From Thamnidium elegans (taxonomy: Eukaryota; Mucoromycota; Mucoromycetes; Mucorales; Mucoraceae), in contig JAIXMG010000010.1 in NCBI GenBank assembly GCA_025201345.1, positions 868,001 through 932,000 on the forward strand: a stretch of DNA of 64,000 nucleotides, written 5' to 3'. Position 1 is the stretch's first letter. Each line of letters begins with the position of its first letter. A program made the position numbers and the translations under genes. This document shows, in pieces, positions 20,619-32,434 of the stretch. The notes under the pieces are model-generated. The model was not told the origin of the DNA. It saw nothing but the letters and a program-made list of their open reading frames with translations, and searched no databases.

Positions 20619-21456
20619 ATGAGTCGCCTTCTTGATTGTTCTATCACTAATGATAAAGACCTTGATGACTGCGCGGATTCCTCCAGAGTCGGTAATCAAG
20701 ATGATGTCGTAGCTTTTATAAGAAAAAAAACCAGAGCAGGATCAGACTGCTCTGAGCTTACGATGAGGTTAAGCAATGCAGAGCTACTCTCGACCTCTGG
20801 ATTTTTTGGGCCGACAAAGAATAGTAACATATCTGCTTTTTTCGGATCATCTATTCCAAACCTTCCGAATGATATAGCCGAAAGATTTGATGTGTTGTTT
20901 TCTAAAAAGATTTTTATACCAGTAACTACTAGACGGTATACAAGGGATTCTAGGATTCTTAACCAGTACCTCAAGAACCACTCGTCTTTACGTTGGATGT
21001 TTATTAGTTCACGCTTTAAAGAGAAAGGTTATGCCCCATATCACCCCCTTTCTTTCCAAACTGAAAACAAGATACAATACGCTGCTTCAGTTATTTTAAA
21101 GGCCTTTTCTGAGAAGACTTGCCAGAAAGAACAAATTTTAGAAGCTATATCTAAAACTAAAAATTTACCTATACCCAAATTTGACGATCGATTTGCACGT
21201 CAGAATCGCTACGAGCCTCCACCGGAGTTTCCTCCAGGGAAAATAACTGATTCTGGTCAATTGGTTATTCAGTACCTCAACTATTTAGTACGTGAATCTG
21301 AAGCGTTTGACTATTTTTGTACCAAAAAAAAATCTTCTCGCGATATATGAAGGTGTTCTTACTGGAGCTATCAGGAATAAAAATCGCTTCTTAGCTAGGA
21401 GAGCAGAAGAGGAGTATAAGCCCGTGACGATTAATATCTTTGGCGGTGAAGATTAA
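20619..21456 (+). pseudogene. unknown repeated-family ORF with homopolymer frameshift
   Basis: The ORF runs from ATG 20619 to a premature TGA at 21350. An A9 tract at 21323-21331 shifts the frame: with A8 the protein would continue as NLLAIYEGVLTGAIRNKN and end VTINIFGGED at 21456, about 279 aa. Visible features are SGFFGPTKNSNISAFFGS, SLRWMFISSRFKEKGYAPYH and PKFDDRFARQNRYEPPP. I recognise no domain. A 57-bp part of it (21168-21225) recurs at 38641-38697 with three differences and sharp edges, so it belongs to a repeated, probably element-borne, family. It could be a live gene if the A tract is a sequencing error. Confidence 0.45.
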
Positions 21457-21518
21457 TAAAAAAAAACCCTCTCTCTCCCCCTTCCTCTATTTATAAAAGA
21501 AATAAAAAAACTCTATCT

Positions 21519-21555
<37 letters not shown>

Positions 21556-22993
21556 TAATAATAGTGCTTTTAAAATGAATCTTTCTAGTAATACTTCAAG
21601 CGATCGCTCCAAATTCAGTCGCTCTGCTTCTAATGCAAATACAAGCTTCGGTATAACATGGGGGATTCTTTTATTACAGAGGCCTCATTTATTTGCAAGA
21701 TGCTTTGTCTGCTGAATCGTTTAAGATATAGTCGTTGTATGATAAGAAAATGTAGACTATATATACTACCTCGATTCGGGAGTTTTAAAAGGAACAACAA
21801 ATAAGAGCGTGACAATGAAAGAAACAATATACATATCGTAATTTTAGTTTATTTAGTAGTCTCTGTTTAAAACGATATTTTGTCTTCTTCCCGGGGCGTT
21901 TAATAAATTTCTTTGACACAAGATTTGAAACGTATTTATAATAATAAAAAAAACAACGTGAGAAAACTAACCCCTCTTTCCTCCACATGTTTATTGAATA
22001 CAGCACATCTTTTATAAATAATATCACGTACTTTTTAGAAAAAGGGTTTTTTTTTTTTGTAAATAAATATACCATTTCTTTTAAAGTAGGTCACGGGTAA
22101 AATTATGCAATTTACTAAAATAGTAATACAAAAAAAAAGTTGCATGTCGCACAAAAAAGCGCGTAAGTAACACAAAATTCTCGGTCAGCGTCTATTTATC
22201 CGCAATTTTTTTTTATAATATACTTTTATGAAAACTTTAATATTGACACAGTCTAAAAGGACATCTGGACCATATATACCGTGCCTTATTACCGACTCGT
22301 ACCATTAAAAGTGATGGTGTTATTCTCACACTTTAAAAAATCTTTTAGGCAAACGTAAGTCTATACTAGGCTAAGCGCCGAAAAAATAAAAAGAGCTCAG
22401 CCATACAACACATATGCAGTTTCGAACACTTCTGGATTCTTCTATCAAAGTAGCCAGTGATATCGTCTCAACTGGGCAGTATAAAAATATTTCGGTATAC
22501 GTACACCAAAAAAAAAAAAAGAAAACTATGTCTATGATGTCCCGGTTGTACATTATTAAATACTTGTCTTTTCGAAACGTAAAAAAAAAAAAAAAGGTCC
22601 AAAGGTACTTGGGAATCAAAGGAATCCTAGTTTGCTTTTTATTTTACAGGTTAAAAAAAAAACTAGTGTAATCAACTGAGTTGGTGCATCTACAATAACC
22701 AATCATGAATAGGTGCTATATCGAGATATGTACATTTGTGCTCTAATATACATGTTTGGAAACGTGTTTCAATCCTGAGACTACATAACAACGTCTTGTA
22801 CCTGTAATTTCGGGTTTTGTACTACTGTGATATTATAAAGATATATATCCATCCTTTAAATACGTAATACGAGAAAGAAATTTCGAGAGAAAAAAAAAAG
22901 TTTATTTAAAAAAGGAGGAATACATGATATATTTTTTTATACAAATTATACGAGATTATTTAAAGGGAAATAGGGGGTTGAGGGCTAAGTAAT
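21457..22993. other. intergenic accessory DNA
   Basis: Starts with a long T tract (21523-21554) and contains short ORFs, for example from 21574 (MNLSSNTSSDRSKFSRSASN) and 22414 (MQFRTLLDSSIKVASDIVS), that look like fragments but cannot be extended. No RNA gene seen. Confidence 0.4.
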
Positions 22994-23516
22994 TTAAGCG
23001 GGAGTGAATTGAACGTAGATATGAACTTCACCGTGGCTGGTCAAACCCAACTTGGCGGGCAACTTGACCCAGGTATCAATAGGAACACCGTTGAAGGCTT
23101 CTTCGAAATCGAACTTGGTGTCTCCGATTTCATCAGAACCAATCTTATCCTTATCAAGGACGTTAAGGTAGAGCTTATGCTTACGGCTTTCAGACAAGTT
23201 GAAAGTGAAGGTTTGGTTCCAGACGGGATCGTTACAGTTTTCAACGACAGAGGTACGTTGCTTGTAATCTTCATCAATCCATAACTCACTATAAATAAAT
23301 ATAATCCGTTTAGAAAATACTATTTACCAGTTAACATATACACTATACTTACACATAAGGATCATTCTTTCCCATAAAGTCTTCACCATGGAGCTTACGA
23401 GCTTCGACTAAAAAAAAATAAACGCGTTAATATAAATGTGTATAAAAAGAAGTTTATACATATAAACACTTACTGATAGTAACACTGAGGACACCGGCGG
23501 GATTCTTGGAGAACAT
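22994..23516 (-). CDS. small single-C2-domain protein, 130 aa
   Basis: Exons 23516-23474, 23407-23353 and 23288-22994. The protein is one C2 domain: VLSVTIIEARKLHGEDFMGK, NDPYVELWIDEDY, NDPVWNQTFTFNL, LYLNVLDKDKIGSDEIGD and VHIYVQFTPA. Aspartates typical of calcium-binding loops are present (GEDFMGKNDPY and DKDKIGSDEIGD). C2 domains bind membrane phospholipids, often in a calcium-dependent way; stand-alone C2 proteins of this size occur in fungi and plants. No signal or membrane segment is present, so a cytosolic, membrane-recruited protein is inferred. The specific function is unknown. Confidence 0.85.
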
Positions 23517-24484
23517 TTTTTATATATTTATCAAATAAGATATAAAGTAAAAAAGAAAAGAAAATACTTTGAAAATTTATGACCCCCTTTTTATACACTT
23601 TTATGCCCAAGCAGGAAATTACCTGTTTTAGTTTATAAACCGAATAGAGTTCCGACCAACAAAGCCCAAAAAAAGCTAAATTTAGACTAAAAAGCTTTCA
23701 AAGTATGAAAATGACGTATGATGCAAAAAAAAAAAAAGCTTGATCCCATTTTCGTTTTATTAAAAAGAAGACTGCGTGATATAAACATAAAGTTTGAAAG
23801 CAGTAAACACATTAAAACAAAAAACAAAGGTAGTGCGTATTATTATCAAACACATTACGCTTACAGAAATTTGAATGTTTTCCCCTCTATCTTTGTACGA
23901 CTTTATTCCAGAAAATTTAATTTCATGAAAAAAATGTCATGCCAACGGTTAATAGGGCCTTCTATCCGTTTGCATGCAGTACTTGGTTTTTTTTTTTACT
24001 CGGTAATAGACACTTCCCTCATTCTCGCTTATTTAACTTGAAAGGTTCTATTTTTATATATTGCTTAATTTGGGTATTTAAGCGCGAAAGAGTCATATTT
24101 TATATGCATTAGTAAGGATAATAGCACAATTCGTTGGTTATGTCATTTAGACAGAAAAAAAATGTACAATGTCACGGATATATCAAGTATATGCAGTAAC
24201 ATAGTCTAAAATACCCTCCCGTCTTTCCCTTTTTTGAGAAATGCACTAGTAAAAAAAGCAATTGTCAGAACGCGAGAATATATGTAGCAATTACTGCTAT
24301 CTATTGAAAATTTATTTAAATTATTTGCACGTAAAAAAAAAGAAAGTCTTCATTATATGTATATACATGAACAGTGTGTATTTAATTCTCTTTCTTTTTT
24401 TTTTTTTTTTTTTTTTTTTGTGTTATATGTAAAAAGTATATATGTACAATTTTTTTTTTTTTTTTTTTTTTTTTGGAAGCTAAA
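23517..24484. other. intergenic region
   Basis: Promoter side of the C2 gene and 3' side of the Ecl1-like gene. Two T tracts at about 24397-24475 lie next to the stop of the Ecl1-like gene. The only longer ORF (23718-24041) is low quality. Confidence 0.4.
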
Positions 24485-25033
24485 CTAGTTTTGAACATAT
24501 TGTGAATATGGCTGATTTAACATGACAGGACTCAGTTTTTCACAAATAGTAGAACTACAGGAAGAAAAACTGACAGGTGTTCTCAGAGACATATCATCAT
24601 GACCGGGTGAAACTGATGATGATAATGAAGGAGGAGAGGGTACCATCAAATTATTTTTCTCATCGGGAGGCGTAGAAGGTAACAAGTCAAAATACATGGC
24701 TGCAAGATCGGTACTACATATACTACTACTACTACTACTTGCTCTTCGAGAAAGAGGTTGTAACGGTGGAGTCATCATTGGTTCAACAACCAAATGTACA
24801 GTATTAATACCGTATTCTTGCTTCTGTCGTAATTCTTCGACGAATGCGGTAGGCAAGTAATTATGCGCTGAAGCATCTCGTTTGCGACATTCATCAGAAC
24901 AATAAACAGAACTCTATTCAGATTTATTGATAAAGGGCCAGTTTTTTTTTTTTTTTGTAAGTTAATACAAACTACATACCGAAAATGGACTAACTGCGCA
25001 GTCGCAAAAAGTACACCAATTTGTATCACACAT
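24485..25033 (-). CDS. Ecl1-family-like zinc-binding protein, 160 aa
   Basis: Exons 25033-24980 and 24913-24485. The N-terminus has a compact cysteine cluster: CTFCDC, then VYCSDECRKRD, a C-x2-C ... C-x3-C arrangement as in the fungal Ecl1 (extender of chronological lifespan) family. The rest is low-complexity: a Ser-rich block (RRASSSSSSICS), a Pro/Ser region and YSQYVQN at the end. Ecl1-family proteins in yeast promote survival in stationary phase and on nutrient limitation and act downstream of nutrient-sensing kinases. The family call rests on the cysteine pattern and position only; the Ser/Pro-rich tail could be phosphoregulated. Confidence 0.55.
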
Positions 25034-25689
25034 TTTTTTTTATACAAATAAAAAAAATGTAGTTGTGTTTGACAGGTACGACAACAGAGAGAAAAAGGAA
25101 AAAAAAACACAGAGCTTTTGAAGTATATTATAGAATATTATAGAGAGAAGGAAGAAAAAAAAAACGGAAAAAAAAAAAGAATTATGCCTTTCTTTAGGTT
25201 TGCTAACATTTGTAGCTGAAACCCAATAAAATCTGAAATAATAGACATGCGAGTCAAATTAAAGCCAATAGGACCTTTTCGCCGGGTTTTTTTTTTCTTA
25301 TTGGTATTTTCCACAAAACGTTATAAGCTGGGTTGAAAAAAAAAAAGATATGGAACATTTCGAATAGATAACATTGTATTCATAAGTTTATCTTTGCGGG
25401 AATTTGCAAAATAGCCTCAATTCGGGAGGAAAAAAAAATCTAACATAAGCATCAACATTCACTTTTTAAACAGAAGGAATTATAGAAGTTATGGACTATA
25501 TCATTGATGAGGGCAATGAATTCAATTTGAAGAGTTTAACAAACTTAAGCAAGTATAAAGAGTCGAATTCCACTCCTATTGAGCTTGAGGACAAAATAAC
25601 TTGGAGAACGACATACTAGTTATTAATGAGAGAGTAATGAAGGCAAAAAGCTGCTCAATTGCGAGCGGGAGAGTAGCTATGCTGGAAAA
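25034..25689. other. intergenic DNA with decayed coding traces
   Basis: Promoter of the Ecl1-like gene, then a short frame at 25491-25619 (from ATGGACTATATC) that may be the first part of the transposase relic that follows. Confidence 0.35.
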
Positions 25690-26208
25690 ACATTGCTCGT
25701 GTATAATTTGAAACGAACTGCTCTAGGTTGGGTCAAAAAATTAAAGTACAAACTTGATTGGAACATTTATGAAAAGCAGACGAACATGTTTAATCGTCCT
25801 CAAGAAGAACAAATGAAGCATATTATTGAGCCCTACGACGAAAAGCCTTATACAACAATCGCTAAAGCTGTGGAAAATTCGACTAAAACATTTGAAGGCT
25901 TTAGTTTAAAGAAACAGCTTTATCTTGCACCACCATAATTTGTCAATGAAGAAACTCTCCTGTGGCTCGAAACGTTACAACGCGTATCAAGACCAAATAC
26001 TAGTGTGTTTTAAAACGGACTGCAACCGACATGGATTATAGGCAAAATTGTGTTTTTTATTGATGAATCTGCTTTCGATATTAATATGAGACCTTCACTT
26101 GGCAGATCTGCCCGTAATACACCCGCTGTTACTGAGATTCCTGTTACTAGAGCAGAAACCAGCAAGGAAATAGTTTTACCAGCAAAGGAGGACATTACCA
26201 AACAATAA
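25690..26208 (+). pseudogene. Tc1/mariner-like transposase remnant
   Basis: Broken frames on the plus strand. One reads EEQMKHI, then YTTIAKAVENSTKTFEGFS, like the helix-turn-helix part; after a stop at 25936 and a gap, the catalytic-core motif VFFIDESAFDINMRPSLGRS then ARNTPAVTEIPVTRAE follows to a stop at 26208. FIDE..F..N.R...GRS..G.PA is the typical second-aspartate region of fungal Tc1/mariner DDE transposases. The third catalytic residue and downstream part are missing, so the copy is dead. Confidence 0.65.
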
Positions 26209-27247
26209 AAAGACATTTACCCAGCAAGAAAATACTTATCAAGGGCCAGTCCCTAGCTCAAGTATACCATCACACAATTCAAACTTCAGCAGCAGAAGTA
26301 TAACAGTACTGTACTTGAACAAGAATTAGTTTCTTTAAAACCAAAGTGTAGGAGGGAGAGAGAAAAATACGTGACGAAATATACTTTTTGGCAATCAGAT
26401 TTGCCTTGTTTACTTAATCAGGAGCTTTTAAATTAAACCCTTTATTTAGACTTGTGTGATATTAAAAAAATCTTGTCTTATAGTCTCGTATTTCGTAGGA
26501 CTAGACCATACGAAAGCAATTCCTAATTATTATTTTTTTCAAGCTGCATAACAAAATTAATCCGAAAATCGGAAACAGCTACTCTTTTTTACTCCTTTTC
26601 TCTTTTTGAAATACTTCTTTCTTACTCGTAAGCTAAGTTAAGGATGCGGTAAGTTTAAATTAGTCCGGTATTATGTTACGATTATTTTAATTTATATGAA
26701 TTATTTACAATGATAGGAAACAACAAATAGAGATTTACAAGAATATTTACCGTATTTTTTAAGTGTAAATCAGATAGTCAAAATGTACCGACTTTAACAT
26801 GTAGTAATAAACGGTTTAAAGATAATTTAAACATGTTTATGGATGTTTCTGTTAATGAATATCAATTCACCATGACCTTTGTTTACCCTCTTTGAAAATA
26901 TTTCTAAAAAAAATAAAATAAAAAAGTAGACATGTTTTTTCTTGTCTGTATGGAAGATTTTCAGTTCTGTTTTTTTTTTGTACTTGAAGCCTTTTAAAAG
27001 AAAATAGACGTGTTTTAACCCGATAATATGGCACAAAGGATCAACACGATGCTTCTTTTTTTCAAGCTGCCTTTCTGAAAAGGAAAGAGGGGTACACAAA
27101 GTTATTTTCGCGGTGCATGTATCTATATATGTGACCTCTCCTCAAGATGTCGGTCCTGAAAAGAAAAAGAGAGAAAAAAAAAAAAGAGAACTCAAATAAG
27201 CTTCATCTACACCTTTTTTCATAAACTTTTTTTTTGTTATAGTAAAT
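26209..27247. other. intergenic DNA, nothing recognised
   Basis: Downstream of the mariner relic. Only short, AT-rich ORFs; the last ~200 bp are the promoter of the dynein light chain gene. Confidence 0.4.
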
Positions 27248-27906
27248 ATGGATACTACTACCAGCAATAGTACCGAGGTTAGCGGCAGAACTGAGGTAAA
27301 AATAAAAAAAAAGTTATTTGAAATACAGTATTCATCATGTGTTTTTTTTATTAGGAAAAGAAATTTAACTCTGAAGAAGTCATTACTTTCATTAAAGAAG
27401 TTAGTAAGAACAAAAAAAAAAAAAAAAAAAAAAAAGGGAAGCCCCGTTTTATTTGAAAAATAACCAGACTTTTAGACTGTCGAGAATATATTGGGTGATT
27501 CTGAGTACTCTCATGCCAAAGTGCCTGGTTGGAACAGTGCTGTTATTGAAACAATTTTAAAGAAAATGAAGGAAGACAACAAGAATTATAAATATGTTGG
27601 TAAAGTTGAACTTTTATATTGAATGATATATTGAATGATAGATTTTTTTTGTTTTTTTGTTTCTAAGTATTTTTTTGTTTTTTTTTTTAGTTACGTGTGT
27701 TATTTTACAAAGAAATGGTGCTGGATTTTATGCTGGAAGTTCAGTTATTTGGGATAAGAATAATGACAGTAAGTCTTTATGCTCATCTTTGGATTGAATT
27801 GATATTGAGTTATTTTCTCCTTTCTTTATATATAGATAGTGCAGGGTATAGACACGAAACCAAGGCTATGTATGCTATTATCAACGTCTTTGCATTAAGA
27901 ATATAG
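27248..27906 (+). CDS. dynein light chain, Tctex type
   Basis: Exons 27248-27295, 27355-27399, 27476-27599, 27691-27768 and 27836-27906 give 121 aa. The protein shows the family pattern FIKETVENILGDSEYSHAKV, PGWNSAVIETILKKMK, YKYVVTCVILQRNGAGFYAG and ETKAMYAIINVFALRI. Tctex-type light chains dimerise and bind the dynein intermediate chain, linking the minus-end microtubule motor to cargo. Length and start fit the family well. The third intron contains TTGAATGATATATTGAATGATA, a short direct repeat. An A tract of about 20 bases sits in the second intron. Confidence 0.93.
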
Positions 27907-27994
27907 ATATAGTATTTTTACAATTTTTATTTATTCATTTATACTTATTTTATAACAAAAAAAAAAGAGGCAAAAAAAATAATAATCAATGCAA

Positions 27995-28195
27995 TTAAAA
28001 TCCATCCATAGTGATATCATTTAAAGCAATTGACTTGATGTTAAATCCTAAACCTTCAAATCCTTTTTGAATGTCTACAATCTTGGTAGGTGTACTAACT
28101 ACAACAACGTTACTTGTTTCGGGTTTAAACATATTTACAAAGTATTTGTTTAATACGTTTTGTAAATCGTCCAAAGTAACAGCCTATGTATACAA

Positions 28196-28253
<58 letters not shown>

Positions 28254-31200
28254 ATTATATATTACCTGAATGGCAATCAACATATCTCGATTGTATGATG
28301 CAGGCATCTTCTTTAAAACTTGATTAACAAATGATTGAAGAGCAGCACGATCCATGGTGTTTTCTCTAGCTACTAAACTATAAATAACAGCACTCTTGGC
28401 ACCATCAATAGAAGCAGGATCGATATCCATTTCATGATTAGCTAATTGTTCAATCACCTTCTTGGCTTGGTCAAATGCTTTGAATGCATTAGGAGATTGA
28501 TAGATTGTAAAATTAATCAAACCAGATTCAATATTGGCGTCCAAGAAACAAGAATAAGCTAAACCTTGTCCACGAATCAATTTCCAAAAGATACCTTCCA
28601 TTGTATCTAATAATTCAATCATTACTAAAAGAGGTGCAATATCGCTATCGTCGAAACGACTAGGCCCTTTGACTGAATGAAGTGAAAAGGTGTTTTCGAT
28701 TGTAGGTAAAGTGACTAAGAGCCCATGGTTTCCTGGTTCAAGACCTGCTTCGCAAAGTACTTGTTTGGATAATGTAATAGGAGATAATTCTCCAGCTACT
28801 TTAGTAGGTGAAAAGTTCTTGAAGGTAGTTCTAGGGTTTGGCAAGTTTAAGATATCACCAGTAACATGGATTCTAATATTGTTGGGAGAACATAAAGCAG
28901 AACGGTATTGATTTAATTCGGCTAAAACAGATTCAGGGTTTTCTTCTAATCTCTTCACAACGTCAGTCAAAAATGCGTTTTGGAACAAGAGGTTACGAGC
29001 GGCATGAACAGATTTCTTGGGATCGTATTGAAGAGCACGCATGGTAGCGTTACCCATATCATGACCATCTCTCTTTGCTTGAGGAATATCGTTCAAAATT
29101 TGAGAGGCAACAATCTTTAATCTTTCAACAGTGAATTTGGTGTCCCATAAGATATCATGGAGCCATTGAATGGATTGAGCGTATTTGGATGCTTTGGCCT
29201 TTAAGGTAAAGACAGCTAATTCTCTAAATCCACAATTGGTACCGAGAGAAGCTTCATATTCCATGGTGTCCTCTCCTAATCCCTTGACAACATCTTCATA
29301 AGGAATCAATTGACCGTCCTTTTCGATTGGAAGTGAAAAGATGGCTTTCAAAAAGAGTTTTGTGTAAGGTAACAAGTTGGAAGGAATAGAAGATGCACTG
29401 ATATGAGCAGAGATTTTAACGAAATGGGACTTGATATGATCAAATTGAATAAATAAAGGTACGTCAGCTTCATTATCCTTGTTAATATACTCTTGTACTT
29501 GATTTGATAAACTCGTATCATTATTTCTAGCTGTGATTACATCAATAAACTTGATGGTAGAAGCAGAAGGAATCTTGAATCCTTCTAAAAGTTCGTTAGG
29601 AATAGGTGCATCGTTTTTAGCCATGGCGTCATCTAATTCCTTTTGAAGTTGGTCTAATTTTTGGGGACCAAGATCTTCACGTTGCTTTTCAACACGGTTT
29701 TCCTCATCTTCTGTTTGTTGTTCGGCAAATTCAGCAGAGGGCTTACCGTATAAGGTGATATGAGGTGGACTAATGTACCATTTCTCAAGTACGTTTAACC
29801 AATCTTGGGCAGTGTATTTGGAAAGAATGTTGAGGTATTCTTGATCCTTGACTGATTCTTTGAGATCTTTTCCGTCGGCGGAACCGTATAAGAAGTCAGA
29901 GATAGCAACTGCAGCGGCCGTATCGTGAGCGTCAGTTTCAGCACTATCTAAAAGCTATATATATATATATAACGGTAGTTGTATATTAGTATCTTCTCCC
30001 CCTACCCCCCTTTTTTTTTCTTTTTTTTTACCTTTAAAGTTTCCTTTTCAATAACAGTAGCCATTCTGGTCATATCGATATCTTTTTCTTTCACTAAACG
30101 TTTTAAAGTCTTGAAGAGTTCAGTAGGCAAGTTTTCAATTTCTTCAATAGGTACACTAGATGCAGTAAACATCAAGGTGGACTTTAAGTGATCGGTAATA
30201 TGGAAATCAACGTCGGTACAAAGAGCATCTTCAATCTCTACAAATTCTTTTTGTAATACAGAGACGGGGGAATCTGTAAGGTAAACGTTTAAAACCTCCA
30301 ATTCTTTTTGAGCAAGGTAGTCCTATATATATATATATTTCGAGATAAGTTTTATGTATACAACAACAAAGAAAATCTTTTGTTTACATGACACATGGGA
30401 CCATTCCAAGCTAAAAGCACAGAACCCATAGATTCATCTTCATCGGCAAAAAGAACAGTTTCAGTAATATCTTGTTGAAGGTCAGGGAAATCACCTGTAC
30501 TGACCCAAGGTCTTTGCATCTCAGGAAGAGGTCCCTTTTTAATAATTGATTCCTCTACAGGTTCCAATGCCTTTAAAAGTTCATCCTTATCGACTTTACC
30601 AGTAATAATCAAACAAAGGTTATCAGGTCTATAATAAGATTGGTGATAATCGCGAACTATTTTTAAAAATATTAATATATAAAAAAAAAAAAAACTATTT
30701 ATACGTGACGTTACTCTTATCAACAGATAATTCTCTTAATCGTTCCATAAGACCACCGGTTTCAGATCTATAACCACAAGACTCGGGATAAATCAATCTC
30801 TTCATACGGAGATGAAGCCTGTCATCACCAAGATTTTGACAACCTTGCATCTCACAGTAGACAACACCGGCGTCTTCTCCTTTACCGTTAATATGATGTA
30901 CTTCGGTATGGTATCCGGTTTCGGTTAAAGTGGGATATAAAATGTGGTCGACATAGATGGGTAAAATGTTTAAGAAGCCTTGCGATCCGGCAGTGGTGAT
31001 GGTGTAACAGGTATGATCTACGTCTGTCCATGCGTTGGTTCCTTGTGCGATAGCTCGGTTGGCAAGTGAATCAAGAACACCCTTAGAATTGAATTTTTTT
31101 TTTAGGGTTTATGTAAATATGTGAAGTGTGTGCGTGTGTGTGTTTTTTTTGTTACCTTATAAGGGTATTGTTCACTACCTAAAAATACGAGACTAATACA

Positions 31201-31573
31201 TGGTTTAGAAAAAAGTTTTTTTTTTTGTTTATATGTGTATACTTACTGTTCTAAAGTATGAGGACAACCAAAGTCATCAAAACCTATTTTGATATATTTT
31301 TAGTTTTTTTTTTTTTTTTTTTTTTTGGGTGGCGGATTTTTTTTTTTTTTTTTTACTTTCTGTTGCCAAAGCGAAATAACCGTTGACAAGAGGAGCTAAA
31401 GAAGGCAAATGACAAGTTTTAGTTATTCATGTTTTTTTTCTTCTTTGGACAATTGTTTATTCACCTTCGATATCAGCTAAAATAACAGTTAAACCCGTCT
31501 TTTCACTTTTAAACTTTGTGAAAGAAACACCAAAGTCAGTAGGCACAGTACACACTTCTTTAAAGTTAGTCAT
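27995..31573 (-). CDS. SDD3: M16-family metallopeptidase, Sdd3/YOL098C type
   Basis: Nine exons on the minus strand: 31573-31465, 31395-31357, 31283-31247, 31192-31156, 31081-30715, 30656-30388, 30322-30032, 29954-28266 and 28183-27995, giving 1008 aa. The inverted zinc motif HxxEH is CPHTLEHLVFLGS, with LVNGYFALATESFDDFG just before it; the distal zinc ligand region is HHINGKGEDAGVVYCEMQG. YYRPDNLCLIITGKVDKDEL and a second M16 half follow. M16C enzymes are clam-shaped zinc proteases (insulysin and presequence-protease relatives). This one has no obvious mitochondrial presequence and matches the cytosolic YOL098C-like group. The third His of the zinc motif is assembled across an intron (CA|T). 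Strongly supported. Confidence 0.93.
28203..28252. repeat. 50-base T tract in an intron
   Basis: Uninterrupted T run in the last intron of the metallopeptidase gene, just inside its acceptor side. Length may be unreliable in assembly. Confidence 0.9.
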
Positions 31574-32434
31574 ATTTAAAGAAGAAGTAGGTTTTTTTTT
31601 TATTTTTGAAACGCGCGTTTTTTTTTATTTTCTAAAAGCTAAACACCTTGGGTTTAAGGCCGTCACGGTTCCGATAAAGAGTTAGGTGCACTTTTTTTTT
31701 TTTAAAAGTGTACATAGTATGAGTAAATGTATTAACTACGGGTGTACTTTTACAATTATAATTTCATTCTTGCAGAGAGATTTCAATCGAGTAAAACATT
31801 ATTCTTATTTTTTATATTATATCACAAGACTTTATGAATATGTTTATTGATAAAAGCATGGTTGAACTCACGGACACAGTGTTAAAACAAAAACAATTCG
31901 AGTGGTATTAATTTGGTTGAAATTGGTCGAATATACACTACTGCGCGGTAACCAATGTAACGAAATTACTATTTACGGTCATTTTTTTTTTTTTTTAATG
32001 AATCCGGGTCTAAATATATATTACGTCCGTGGAACTAAACATTTAAGCAACAGATAAAAGAGAACAATGGCTTTAAAAAAAACCAGAACTCTTTTTTGAC
32101 GTCAAAATATTAAACTTTTTGTATATATAAAGTTAGTTTCTTGGCAATTTAATGAATTCGGTAGAAAAGGTGTTTTTTAATAAGGAAGGGGTATCGGAAT
32201 AAATGCGCCCTGTGTTATCTGTTTAAAGTTAGGCTTGGGGAGGATATTTTATACCAAAAATCTAATAATAACATTAACCAAATGGCTGCAAAATATTGTC
32301 TCTTTCTTGTGTAACTGGTCACTTTTCTTTTTAATAAATAAATAGTTTTCCCTCTTTTCCTTTTTTCCTCCCCCCTTTTTTTTTTCTCTCTCTCTCTTTT
32401 TTATACAGAATATTTTTAAAAAGAAAAAAAGAGA
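31574..32434. promoter_or_regulatory. divergent promoter region between metallopeptidase and PIP5K
   Basis: About 860 bp between two divergent ATGs with a CT-rich tract (TTCTCTCTCTCTCT) close to the PIP5K start. No ORF, RNA or operator recognised. Confidence 0.45.

Noticed and set aside
20415..20974. Minus-strand open frames antisense to the unknown ORF at 20619 as a transposon gene
   Set aside because: Protein-like in part, but no catalytic domain and conflict with the longer plus-strand ORF; kept only as a note on the intergenic stretch.
28690..28911. Plus-strand ORF opposite the M16 peptidase
   Set aside because: Pure antisense shadow.
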